In this document: piece by piece, positions 48,080-60,609 of the stretch | How positions within the stretch are numbered: position 1 is the stretch's first letter | Layout: the number at the start of each line of letters is the position of its first letter | Assembly: GCF_000699445.3 (NCBI RefSeq) | Contig: NC_067201.1 | Coordinates: 14,997,501 to 15,061,500 of the forward strand | Length of the DNA: 64,000 nucleotides | Direction of reading: 5' to 3' | Source: Schistosoma haematobium | Taxonomy: Eukaryota; Platyhelminthes; Trematoda; Strigeidida; Schistosomatidae | Made by a program: the position numbers and the translations under genes | The notes under the pieces: generated by a model | What the model was told of the DNA's origin: nothing | What the model saw: the letters and a program-made list of their open reading frames with translations, nothing else | Database searches by the model: none

Positions 48080-49595
48080 ATCCATACACTTTATAATGTC
48101 CTGTTGTATAAACTATAATTAGATGAAGTTATCTTCACCTAAGATATTTTTATTTTAAATTTTCGGTTGGACGTAATCCAATATAAGAAAAATTCATCCA
48201 TAAGTAGCTTTGAACACTTAGAGAACGTACCATTATGTTTGGTTTGAGATTTTTCACCAGTACCTATATTAATTGCCTCCAAGATCCAACATAAGACTTG
48301 ATAGTAATCATATTTTATCAAGTACCATATATTTCCCATTAATAGTAGTTGAGTACCACACTCAAACCGATTTACACATATCGTCAACATTCACCTCAAT
48401 CTCGATAGTTTCATGAACTTGATCACAATGTTTCAATCTAGCAGAAAACTTGTTGATACCAGTTCATTAAATGTTTCGAAAATTGCTGTTGATATCGACG
48501 TTACGATTTTTTAAGCAATTAGTAGATTGTTTTACATCTTTCACATTATGCTAATTAATTCAAGGAAGATGATCCTTAGGGAATATGAATTACTCTTCTG
48601 GTTTAATTGGAATTGTAGATTACTATTGATTATTCATTTACCTATGTTTTGCCCGTCCCAAAAATCAGTGAGTAGAATTATACTACTTACTAGTACCAGA
48701 AAAAATATTATTGTTTAGAATTAACTAATACAAGCTGAGAATACGTAATTATTGAAAGCTTTCAAGCTGATTATACCACTTAGAGTCAATAATCTGTCCT
48801 GATAAAGGGTTTTACACCAGCTTGAAACAGCTGTTTAGTGTTCTCTGGTTCGTCAACTACCAGTTCGTAATCAAAAAGATAACTAAGTAGCCCTCTATTA
48901 TGTTCCTTTACTGTACAGTATTCCATGGACATCATACTTCACTCAACTCTTACCAAACCTGGACAATATATATTTCAATAAATCCAAGCAACAAAAAGGT
49001 AGCAGTAAACACATCAGATCTTGTGCAGAATATATTTTAGAATATTCTGACACAAATTTGTCCGTTGATCGTGGTTGGTTGAAAGTGGACCGATCAGTAC
49101 ATTCTGTTTTCAGTGTCCAATAGTCAAGATTCCATCATGTAAATATTACCTACTTCAATTGTCAGGTAAATAAAAATATGGATTTTCATACTTTGCTGAT
49201 CAAAATCAAGAATAATTCAAATGAACTTGATTACATTGATTTGCATAGCATTTGCTAACTTTAGGATAGAAAAATCCAGAGATGAAAAGTAATTTACTTT
49301 TTATTAATAAGAAGTAATTATAAAATCAACTTGATTCATTAGATTTTTCATTAACGCATAGAAAGAAAGAAAAACGATCCAAGCAATGAAGTGCATCGAT
49401 TTCAGGAGAATTACTGATTTAATCAGTAATTTATTTATTGAACATTTTTTCTGCTTCTTTTTAGTTTCAAATATTTTACAAGATATATACTAGGCTTAGT
49501 TGTAAAGTGCAATCGATAAACGAACCTACCAGTCACAGCAAAAAACACCACAACACCACTTAGCTCTCTTTGACCTTGTAACCTGTGACTCTTCT
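48080..49595. other. Gene-free intergenic stretch
   Basis: AT-rich, short chance ORFs only; nothing recognised. Confidence 0.6.
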
Positions 49596-50125
49596 AGGGT
49601 TATTGTTGGGCCCAAGCTAGGGTAAAGGAGGAGGGTTGGGCAAAGGGTCAGCAACCCCATCCCGTAGAAAACAACACTGCTAAAAAACCCTAACCAGATT
49701 AAACAATTTAAACCATTTTAACTCTGCTCTTCGAGTTCAAGGAAGAATTATGACGCCAAATGATGAAAGCCGAGATTCTCCGAATGTCACGTGCTCCTTC
49801 TAACAACTAGAGCACCAATTAATATAGGTACATGTAATGTTCAGACAATGTGGGAAAGCGGAAGGACCAGTTAAATAGCTGCGGAAATGAGGAGATACAA
49901 TTCGATGATGCTCGGAATCATTGGAACCCATTGAACCCGAGCTGAACAGAAAAGGATAGATTCAGGAGAGATGTTTCTGTACTCTCGTCACAAGAAAGCT
50001 GTTCACACATTCAGGGAGTTGCTCTGATGCTGTCCAAGGAAACACAAAATGCACTTATAGGATGAGAATCTCATGGACCCAGGATCATCAAAGCATCATT
50101 CAAAATAAACAAGGAGAGAATCACA

Positions 50126-50455
50126 ATGAATATTATCCAATGTTATGCACCCACCAATGACATCAATGATGACGATAAAGATCAGTTCTACGAGAGGTTG
50201 CAATCGACCATAGCTGAGTTTTCAGGGAAAAACATGACAATCCTAATGGGTGATGTAAACTCGAGAGTCGGAATGGACAACACCGGATATGACGGCATCA
50301 TGGGACGACATGGACTGGGAGAAGGAAACGAAAATGGGGAGGAATTCGCAAACTTATGTGCATTCAACAAACTGGTTATAAGCGGCATAATATTCTTCCA
50401 CAAACTCATAAATAAAGCTACATGGGTCTCACAGGACCACATTACACAGAATTAG
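50126..50455 (+). pseudogene. Endonuclease fragment, LINE-A copy 3
   Basis: Holds IIQCYAPTNDIND, TILMGDVNSRVG (DFN changed to DVN) and GRHGLGEGNENG. Ends at a TAG where QIDH is expected (50453-50455); the frame resumes at about 50495 with RTRRKADTTSDHYLV. Confidence 0.75.
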
Positions 50456-51378
50456 ATCGATCATATTTGCATCAGTGAAAAACTCACGAGGACAATGAAA
50501 GACGTGAGAACCAGGAGAAAAGCTGATACAACTTCGGATCACTACCTGGTGATCGCCAAGATGAAACAGAGGCTAAGGAAGCACTGGACAACCGGACAGA
50601 CAGCACCACAAAGGTCCAATACAGCCATCCTTCGAGGAATTCAAAATAGCTCTCAACAACTGGTTCCAAGCCTTACAAGATCTACTGAAAGAAGAAGAAA
50701 CTCCTATGGGGACAACCGGGAAGGGATCAAAGAAGCACTAACTTCAACGTGTCAGGAGGAGCTGTGATGCAAGAAGCATCATCATAAGGAATAGATCTCT
50801 ATTGAAACCTTGCACAAGATTTAAGAAAGGAAGAACAAGAAGACAGCGATTAACAACAGCCGGATAAGAACAGAGACAATCAAGACACAAGCTGAATACA
50901 CAGAAGCAAACAAGCAAGTGAAGAGGAGCACTACAGCCGACAAACAGAAACATGTGCAAGAGCTAGCAACGACAGGAGAAAGCTGCAAGGGAAGGAAATA
51001 TGAGACAACTATATGACACGACGAAGAAACAATCACTAAGACTGAAGAACAAAGGAACAGATGGGTAGAACACTGAAAATCTCTCCAATATATCAACTTC
51101 ATTGAATCCACCGAACATCAAGGCAACACACACAGACTTTTCTACACACGTCACACCACCGACGATCGACGAAACCGGGCTGATCATCAGACAAATCAAG
51201 AATGGTAAAGCAGCAGGACCTGACAATATACCAGCTGAAGCACTGGACCCAGACATAGAAGTAACTGCAAACATACTCCACATCCCATTCAGGAAGATTT
51301 AAAAGGAAGAACAAGTGAGGACAAACTGGAAAGAAGGGTATCTCATCAAGATACTAAAGAAAGGAGAGCTGAGCAAGT

Positions 51379-52032
51379 GTGATAACCACAGAGATATCAC
51401 ACTACTGTCGGTATCAGGAAACGTTTTCAACAGTGTTACTGAACCGGATGGAAGATTCAGTAGACGCTCAGTCTCGAGATCAACAGACAGGATTCCGCAA
51501 GGATTGGTCATGCCCAGACCAAGTCGTGACAATATGGATCACTGTTGAACAGTCAATTGAATGGAACTCGTCACTATACATCAACTTCCTTGACTATGAG
51601 GTGTTTGACAGTGTGGATAGAAGGACCTTATGGAACCTTCTTCGACACTATGGTGTATCTGAGATGCTAAACATCACACGGAATTCATACGACGGACGGA
51701 GGACAGCTGACAGACGCATTCCAAGTGGGGACTGGAGTCAGATAAGGCTACTTTGTCTCTCTCTGCTTCTCCTGGTGGTTGACTGGGTTATGAAAATCTC
51801 CACATCTGAGGGGAAGCACGGAATAGAAAGAAAATCTGGAATGCAACTAGACGATTTGGACTTCGTAGATGACCTGGCCCTTCTATCCCATACATATAAA
51901 CAAATGCAGATAGCGACAACCAGTGTGGCAGAAGCCTTTTCATCAGTAGGCCTCAACATACACAAGGGAAAAGCAAGATCCTCAAATACAATACAACACC
52001 AAATCTATTACACTTGGCGGAGAAACTATTGA
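51379..52032 (+). pseudogene. Reverse transcriptase fragment, LINE-A copy 3
   Basis: Reads RMEDSVDAQSRDQQTGF, YINFLDYEVFDSVD (YEKAFD changed), LDDLDFVDDLALLSHT (FADD changed to FVDD) and [10 protein letters not shown]. Part of motif B is out of frame around 51700-51760. Confidence 0.75.
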
Positions 52033-52835
52033 AGGGGTGGAATCTTTCATGTACACCAAAATCAGAATCTTCAATATGAACGTCAAGAAAGTCCTATTGT
52101 ACAGAAGTGAAATTTTAAGAACTACGACATCCATCATTAAAAACGTATGGATACTCATAAACAGTTTTCCACACAAGACGTCTTATATCCGTTGGCCGGA
52201 TACCATCAGCATCAATCTACTACGGCATAGAACAAACCAGATGCCGGCTGAAGAGGAAGTTACGAAGGACACTGGAAGTGGGTAGGATATTCATTGAGAA
52301 AACCATCACTGCATCACGAGGCAAGCCGTAACCTGGAATCCTGAAGGGAAACGAAAAAGAGAATGGTCAAAGAACACACTGCGTCGAGAATTGGAATCAA
52401 GCATCAAAAGGGTGAATAGCAACTGGACACGATTGCCCAGGACAGAGTTAAATGGAGAATCCTGGTGAGTGGCCTACGCTTCACCACGAAGGTTAACAGG
52501 AATAAGTAAGTAATGTTATCCATGTCATTCTTTTTTTCCTGTTTAATAGACTGTACTAGTTAATAGAAACATATGGTTTATCAAGCCATATAGTTTATTT
52601 GTTCTGATTTGGGCTAAGACTTTGTACTTGACAGTCTGTGGAACAGTTTAAAATTTCATCTGCAGGAAGCTACTTCCTACAATTGTATTTATGATTACTT
52701 TAGAAAACTAATTTATGGGTAATTCTAGTCGAAACTTGATTAAATCATAATTACAGTTAATAATTTTCATTGGACATTGATCAATGGATGTAGTTTGACA
52801 TGACCTTTACTCTCATTCTCATAAGTAATCGACAT

Positions 52836-53041
52836 TATAAATAAAAATAATATATTTGTGATATCCCATTGAGTAGAAAAATGAGACTTTCTGACGTTTC
52901 GTTACTCGATGTAAGCCACTTCTTCAGAAAATATATAGCCAAATCATATTTTGATTTGGTTACAAATATATTCGTTTTATTTATAACAACCTACTCAATG
53001 CTCAATTTATTTGAAATTATCATGTCAAACCTTGGTAATGA
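52836..53041 (-). mobile_element. FB family foldback element, copy 3
   Basis: Minus strand starts with ATTACCAAGGTTTGACATGA at 53041 and ends near 52836; inner terminal parts (TTATAAATAAAA and TTTTATTTATAAC) are inverted. Contains the hammerhead-like core at 52886-52934. Confidence 0.75.
52886..52934 (-). ncRNA. Hammerhead-like ribozyme motif in FB element, copy 3
   Basis: CUGAAGA (52927-52921), extra A, a weaker stem II (GUGGCUU with GAGUAAC), GAAAC (52900-52896), GUC (52895-52893). Stem I is UUUU with AGAA, using a U-G pair where copy 1 has C-G, so pairing is kept despite change. Confidence 0.5.
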
Positions 53042-53214
53042 TACGTATATAATCGACGTTATATTGATTGTTAAGATGTAAATAGCTTTCTATTAATTGT
53101 ACTTAATATTATCTAGGAATGTAGTAGAAACTTGTAAAAAGAAACCATATAAAGTTTTAAGTGTTAAAGTAATATATACATTATGTAAAACCCTTCATAA
53201 GTAGATAGTTTATC

Positions 53215-53705
53215 ATGTTTTTGTGTGCGGGCTGAGATACCGCCCGGGTGCCCAAACCGAAGCAGGTGGTTATCTTAGAGGGCCACATCCAGAGCCTTTG
53301 ACCTAAAGGTCTGACCCACAAGACAATGGAGCATCGTGAGGAGATGCCATTCCGTGGTAGCCGGTGAACAACCATTGGTTCATACGCCATTTGTTCCCTC
53401 AGGATACTCGAGCCCATGTGCACCATTGGTTTGGGATCCGGTTAGAGCGCCGGACATTCGCTTTTCGTCCTCTTGATTTCGTAAACAACAGTAATGCCAC
53501 GAGAAGGCAGTGAGTAGGACTTCCCTGGCAGGGGCTGTATATGCGTGGCCATGTGAGGGTATCTCAAGAGGGAGGGCGAACCCATCCCGCTCTCGGCCAT
53601 ACCAGAGCATTCGAGGGGCCTGGAGAAAGACTTCTCGACCTTGAGTTGGTTGGTTCGCCAGTATGTAGTGTATGCTATTTAAGTCCATCAACATAAGTAG
53701 TAGGT
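53215..53705 (-). repeat. Repeat W, copy 3
   Basis: The longest W copy: GCCGAAGC-type start, CCTTTGACCTAAAGGTCTGA, TTCGCTTTTCGTCCTCTTGA, CCACGAGAAGGCAGTGAGTA, and beyond CATACCAGAGCATT also TCTCGACCTTGAGTTGG. Minus frames 53181-53426 and 53380-53694 are shared with the 61963-62345 copy but broken, so no protein is claimed. Confidence 0.75.
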
Positions 53706-54186
53706 AACACCAGTCGGAAGTGGAAATTCTGGAGGCGGAAGGCTAAGGAGATCGAGTTGAAGAGAAGGGAAGATAGAAAGGAATTTTGAAGTTGAAGAAT
53801 CAGACAGAATGTGAATGACAAATGATGGATGTTTGCAAATGAATTATTCAGTGTATAGTTCTTATATTTTATCAAGACACTGTGATTTTGTATTAAAACA
53901 CATTGGTTGTCCCCACCCGAGTGTTCATCTATTACAAGTATAGTATACTCTTACTGTGTAACTATTATCATCAAAAAGTCAATATATATATATTTTTTAA
54001 TTCAGCAATATATTATTACATGAGAGATAAAGAAGGGAGACTTTACAGTATGCAAAAATAATTGCCCTCTAACACAACATAAATTTATCACAATCCAATA
54101 TAAAAATGGAAAGTGAATATGTACACATTAGTTTTCAACAGAACGACATCAAGGAAAAACATACCTAATTATCATTGGGATAATAA

Positions 54187-54837
54187 TCAAGTTGATAATG
54201 ATATTTCATAAGAGCATAGCACAGTCGATTGTGAACCAACCATAAAGCATAATTGTTTCATAGTATTATCCTTACTGTGATTATCGGTTAGTTTACCTAT
54301 AAAATCGGCATATTGTAAATTAAAACTACTATTAATTGGTTGAGATTTCCTCATCGTGATATTTGATGGCAAATAAGACATTGTCCAATCTGATTGATTT
54401 GAATGGAAAACTGTTGGATAATTTTGATTATTGTTATTATTATCATTGGTATTACTGTCACCGAGTAGTAGAAATTCATCAGATGAATTAGTCTGAATTA
54501 GAATCATGTTGAAAAAGTTTTTACCTTTTAAAATCTTATTATCATTATCGTCACTATTAGGATTATTCGTATTAAATTTAGAATTCCATAATCGTGTTTT
54601 CTCAGTTAGTTCTTCCTCATCTTTTTCAGATAAACTGAATGATTCTTTGTCTTCTTTGAAGTTTTCTTCTTCAACCATATTATTATTATGTAACATTGAT
54701 GGGTGTATTGGCCATGCCTTAATATTTGATCGCATTGTAGTTGTACAATAGACGCCAACAGCAGCGGAACTAGAAGATAGATCATTATGTGATATTAACC
54801 AATCACATGAACTAGCCACTGATTCTGAATTGAACAT
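54187..54837 (-). CDS. WDR89-like gene, last coding exon
   Basis: Acceptor TTCATCTGTAG just above 54837; stop TGA at 54189-54187. 216 residues; an acidic stretch (EEENFKEDKE, SEKDEEELTEK) and NDNNNNNQN make up most of the insert. The C-terminal end lacks a clear final WD repeat. Confidence 0.75.
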   Translation of the reverse strand: MFNSESVASSCDWLISHNDLSSSSAAVGVYCTTTMRSNIKAWPIHPSMLHNNNMVEEENFKEDKESFSLSEKDEEELTEKTRLWNSKFNTNNPNSDDNDNKILKGKNFFNMILIQTNSSDEFLLLGDSNTNDNNNNNQNYPTVFHSNQSDWTMSYLPSNITMRKSQPINSSFNLQYADFIGKLTDNHSKDNTMKQLCFMVGSQSTVLCSYEISLST

Positions 54838-57800
54838 CTACAGATGAATGGATGGAAAAAAACGACAAATCAAATGGATTAATATCGCAAATTAGAAAAT
54901 GAAATAATCAAGAAGTGATCAATCGCAATTTGAACAGATTATTATTAGTTAAGCTATCGGTTGTGATTATGGGTGGTACAGGTTCAAATTCAATAGTAAG
55001 TATTTAGTTACTCAGGATTATGGATATCTTGCTGAAGCAGGTGACAACTAGCACGAAAACTAGATACAGGAATTTGTATCAGTTACTTCCAAGCAGGATA
55101 TGTATATCTACTGAATGGTCACAGAGTAGTAATCAATTTTAAGTTTGTCTAGTCCGTAGTACTGATCGAGTTCTTCCGATCAAACAGTGAATTGCGATAT
55201 CGAGCTACTTAGGCTAGCGGTCAAAACATAGTGACTTGGTTGATAAAATTCGATCAGGACTAAGGACTACTGTAATATCACATTTATCAGTATTCAGTGG
55301 TCTACTAGTGTAGAGATAATTGCAGCTATAGTTATTAAAAGAAACTTGACAGTAATTCATTGAAAATAAAGTAGTTTCTAAACCTTTTCTTATTTAAATT
55401 AACATAAGATAGGTCGTGGCTACTGAATTATTTTTCCAGTGGGGCCTTTTGAGATCAATGGATAAATGATAAGACCGAAATCAAATGCCATCTTACGGTG
55501 AATAAATAAGTCTTGGTTAGATTATGCTAACAGTTAGAAAGGGTTATTTGATACTATTAGTGATTGAATCAAAATGATATTTGATTAATGGCTATTTGTT
55601 GTAAATTAAGTGATAGAGGAAAGAATGGGTAGACGGTAAGTCGGTAGTTCAATTTGGCTTATGATTCCGACTTATTTCTTATTTCAAGGATCACACCAGT
55701 AACTAGCATTATGAACTAGTCTACGTAAAATTTCCCAAAACAAATTCAGTAATATTCAACAATGAAACATAAATAACTTCTCATAAATTTTCTTACTCAA
55801 CACCAACAAACATTTCAAGTTTGTAGGACGTAAGAAGAATCAAAGTAGAAATCCGTTCTTGACGTAATAATTGGCACTCATTAGCAAGATACATATGCAA
55901 CTGCAATGGAAATATTGTCTCTTTATGAACTCGAGCCTAAGTTAGCATCAGTCAAAGGTGTCTTTAATGAGCCGATCGGCTCGCAATTCCTTCTACGTAG
56001 GAATGACTTAAGTATAATCTGATCGGTTACTGGTATCTAACGCCACACTGTATAGTTAGTACTCAGTACTGACTCGATTCTATCGAGCAAAGTTTCAAAT
56101 TGTCAGATATTGACAATTTTCAGTGGATGATAAAGTCTAAAAATCCCATTATGAACTTATTTCAAAGTGACCTTGATTATATTTACCGATTAGAAACAAA
56201 TTTAATAGGGAATAAAAAATCAATGCAGGTTCCTTGAGTTTAGATTTGTGAATAAAACCATCAATTAAATTACTTCCGAGAGACTTGGTGGTATTACACC
56301 TATTGGGATGCCTTTTTAAAAATTTATTTAGCACATTTCTAGGAGGGATTAGTCGTCTAATTCAGTGGAATGTTCCCTAAACACATATAAAAGGATACCT
56401 GAAACAGGATATATATATATATATATATATTGATGGAGTTTTGTTCTCTGAGCTGGATGGTCTGATCGATGAAAGCATCGTTCTTCTGAACGACATCATC
56501 AGCAAAAACATCAGGTAGAAGTAATCACAATTGATTGATCACTGGGTGGTGATCAATCTCATGCTTGTCTAGTCCCTATTAGTGCAGATCGAATGCTATC
56601 GAATGCTATCGTCTCTGACTGTGAAGCTGGGTGACACGAGATCGAATCCGCCAGGGAGCACCAGTTCCCTCAAGATTACAGGTACACCTTGCTGACGAGT
56701 GCCAAGTAGCACGAAACCCGGGTCCAGGGTTTCCTGTTGACTACCTCCAACCACCATCTAATCAGGTAGAAGTCTTCTACCTGATGTCGTTCAGAAGAAC
56801 GATGAAAGCTCCATGACCAAACTATTCAGCTCAGAGAACAAAACTCCATCAAAATCATCCACCTGAGCTACAAATCTTCCCCACCATTTCAAAATATATA
56901 TATGATGGTTTTGAGTTTTACATCAAAAACATTATTGCCAACTAGGATTCACACTAATGAGCTGCTCCTGATAAAATAACAATTACTTTATGTCCTCCTT
57001 CATTGCCAGCCTCGAAAGATAACATGAGAAGTTATTTCCAATTTAAACTCACATATAAAAGAGAATTATCCTGTGAAATTGCCTCTGCATTCATATCATA
57101 CAAGCATATTACGCCATCTTCAGAACAATCCATTAGGCGTAGATAACCAGGAACAGAAGTAGGGTCGAATTTTACATCAACAATATCATCTGGATGTAAA
57201 TCTTTAATAATGCCCAACGGAGATGATAAATTTCGTGTGTCCCAATAAACTAATTGAGCTGTTTCCTCATCGTATTCACTAATATTTCTGGAGTTATATT
57301 TTCGACGTTTCTTTTTCAATCTGTAAACTTCTGTACCACAACAAATTAGACTGCCATCTGCACTGATAGAACAACAAGTGAAAGGTACATTCATAAACTG
57401 TTTATAAGACTGGATAGTGGGCTGTTTTGTTATTAAAGAAAAAAGTCAAGACAGTTTTCCATTAATATATGGATGAAAGAAAAAAATAATATATTATTAA
57501 CAGTATGAATAGTTAATATAAATCACTGACAAAATTGTATCTGAATGTAACGCATGAGGTCCGTATGATTGGAGTAGATAATTTAAAAATATTGATATTA
57601 AAATTAACTTCAATCTTAGGTGGCGACGGGGTAGAAAAAAATTCTGAACCCTCAATCTTCAACGTCAGCCTGTAATTGGACGAAATTCAGTCTAATTATT
57701 TCGAGGAATCAGCATACAAAATTCTCGCCGGTGTCCTTCAACGACATCGATTGTTAATTAGTCATTACCGCGCTGATTCAGAAAATGGCTATCTCTTCCG

Positions 57801-60554
57801 ATCAATTGCAGTTGCTATTTGAGCGACAACAGCGTTTCGAAAATAGCCAGTTGAATGTTTTAGACAATTTACGCACACAGCTGCTAAATCATCCATGTTT
57901 TGGAGATGTGACAGAAGTTGATAAACTAATTCCTAACTTGCATACAGAGCTGGAAAATGAATGCAGAACGTATGAATGTGTCGATAAAAGCCTCTACGAA
58001 TCCTTGACGAGCAGTAGTGTAAGCGAAGCAGTAGCAGTCATTCACGATCCTCCCAGTGGTCCAGAAATGTCCATTTCAGAGACATGCCATGTCGTGGGTT
58101 CAAATCCCATCGCCCACGAAGAGACAGAAAATGGATCAAGCAGCATTAGATGGAGCTCATCATTCCAGAACAAAAAGTTCTGATGAATCTACTTATTGGA
58201 GTTCTCTAGTTGTTTTATCAAATATGAGTTATCTTAATGACTCATCTGCTTTTGATCAAATTTCTTACAAAAATGAGAAAAATTTGTCGGATGCACCAAA
58301 CGATGATTAAGAACCTAATAAAATTTTGATAGATGCTGATTGTTCTAGTGACCGACTATCTACTAATGAGATTTTCAAGAAATTTGATGACAATGTTCCA
58401 GAAGAATCAAACTTTGATGACCTCAAATCAAGCGACGTTGATCCTCACCATTTAATCACCTTTAGTAAATTCTCTGTTCAATGTGACAAATACGTTTTAA
58501 ATAAAGTCAAATCAATTGTAACTTGGGAATATGAGGATCCAACACTGTTTTGTTGGGGAGGATAAACCCGGATCTTCAAAAAGGGGAGGTGTTATATCCC
58601 GATGAGAATAATGAATGCTGATTTTCGGGATCCATTTATGGACCAATACTGAGTATATTTTTATCGTGTAATTGTTATGTAACTAAACTGTTTATATTCA
58701 TGTCCCTGTTATTATGAGTTTTATTTTGACCTATGAACTATTATTATACGTTTCACCATTCTTGAATTATTCTCTGTCTGTTAATCACTACCTCCCTCAT
58801 TCACAGCCACTTTTGGCCAAAAACTGTACAAATGTTATTTTCTATTTTATGGTACGTTGTGGTCTGTTTGATTGGTATATAAACCCCGTATGTTTGAAAA
58901 TAAATGATCCATATTGCAGAGGCTGAAACTGGTGTTCTGGACTTAACTGGCTGGGCTAGACAGGGAGCGAGACCAATTAGGACTCTAGGCTGCTCGCACT
59001 TGTTTTATGCGTCACTGGTTCGATCGATAATTCGCTGCTCTCTGACTGGCAGTATCGTTGCGTTAACCATAACAGGGCACACAGTTTCACAAGTTATAAC
59101 AAAGTGATAAAAATATTGGAAAGTTGTTGTTATAAGGATCGCACCAGGACAATTGCAACTTTTAATGTCTAGTAACAAGAAACCATAAGCCGTTAAAAGT
59201 ATGAGAGCGGTCGTCACTTCTCGGCTGCCCACACTGTGGAAGGGTTCTTCTGGAGGCACCTAAAAAAATTGGATTACGGGTGGTCTTATTGACTTGAGAG
59301 TGTGACCACAGTGCCCAAGGGACAACTACTTGAGGTCGGTCACACACGAATTTTTTGTGAGTAATTTTCGTGTTGGCTCCGTATTTGTTGAGACCTTACC
59401 GCCAGAGACGGATATCCGTAGGACAAGGCGAGGTGTGCATTTTTAGGATCGACCTTTTCTAATCCCACCCCTCCTTGTGGAAAGGCAGCACCGCTATTAT
59501 ACTGGTTGTCTGAAGAAAACACCTTACTCCCGTCACACCTCCGTACAGTCAGCAGTACGACTTTGCTCTCAGATCTTGGGTTTGCTACTTTTAGTCTTAC
59601 CGCTCTTCAATCGACCTGCCTGGAATGGTAAAACATTGGGGAACGATTGTTCCAGCCAGTATAGCCCGACTGGTTCATCACAATATCTAAGCCCTACCAC
59701 CATTTCAAGGTAGCTGAAACGGTTGGGAAGCTGTAAGCACCATTTATACTTGTCCAGTTTCGATAAACAGGGCGTATCTGTAATTGTCGAAGTATTAATG
59801 CTCTTATTTGCCATGAATAGAAATGTTACCACTAGATTATTTAAACCAAAACAAAATCATGTTACAACTAGATTTCTTTAAAAAAAGCCAATAAATGAAT
59901 AACTGATCAGTGTTTGAACTTATACATTTGAACTGTTCCCTCCACTGTGAGATATGTCGCACAAAAAAGTGAAAACAGTGATGAAACTCAAGTTTAAAGT
60001 ATTTTACTGACTGACTGAGAACATCTAACATTCAACCAGTATACTATATAACGTACTCCCATTTGGACTAGTGAATACAAACACAGTATCGTTCGATTGC
60101 TAAACCCCAATCAGTAATTATAAACTGTTGTGACTTTAAACCCGGATAGTTATCACGTGATTTATTCGCCAATCGAAATACGACTTATTCAATCTTAGCA
60201 CTGTGCTAAAACAATGACGTTCGACCGGCATGAACAGCCTAGTATCCTTATTGGTCTTTTGTTTGCCTAGCTCGTCCAGTTGAGTCCAGAACGCCAACAA
60301 CAGCTTCTACTATGCGAATCATTTATTTCAAACATACTTGGTTTATATACCAGCCACACAGACTGTATCCCACCATAAAATAAGAAATAACATTTATACA
60401 AGATCAAGCCAAAAAGTGGCTGTGAACATGTGAAACTGTAGTTAATAAACTGAACATAACTGAAGAACAGTAAATCGCATAATAATCTATAGGTCAAAAT
60501 GAAGCTTACAATAAAAGGAATATAGACATACATAATCTAGTCACTGAACAGTTA

Positions 60555-60609
<55 letters not shown>

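Larger units (their letters stand above)
49600..52512 (+). mobile_element. LINE-A copy 3, near full-length, heavily mutated
   Basis: 5' leader at 49610-49740, endonuclease about 49835-50560 (IIQCYAPTND at 50126, NSRVGMDNTGYDGIMG, SDHYLV), RT about 51100-52290 (GKAAGPDNIPAEA, QTGFRKDWSC, FVDDLALLS), and the 3' end GGAATAAGTAAGTAA at 52499-52513. Many frameshifts and stops. Complete in extent, dead in sequence. Confidence 0.85.
56431..56860. repeat. Inverted repeat flanks around a gamma element
   Basis: 56431-56520 (TTGATGGAGTTTTGTTCTCT ... TCAGGTAGAAG) is repeated in reverse orientation at 56765-56855 (CTACCTGATGTCGTTCAGAA ... AAAACTCCATCAA), with a deletion in one arm. The gamma SINE lies in the loop. 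Confidence 0.8.

Noticed and set aside
53181..53694. Overlapping minus-strand ORFs in repeat W, similar in two copies
   Set aside because: Similarity follows from DNA repeat homology; stops and frame changes differ between copies and no domain is recognised.
58040..58120. tRNA-like GGGTTCAAATCCC box in the gag remnant
   Set aside because: Only a B-box match; the acceptor and D arms do not pair, so neither a tRNA gene nor a SINE could be supported.
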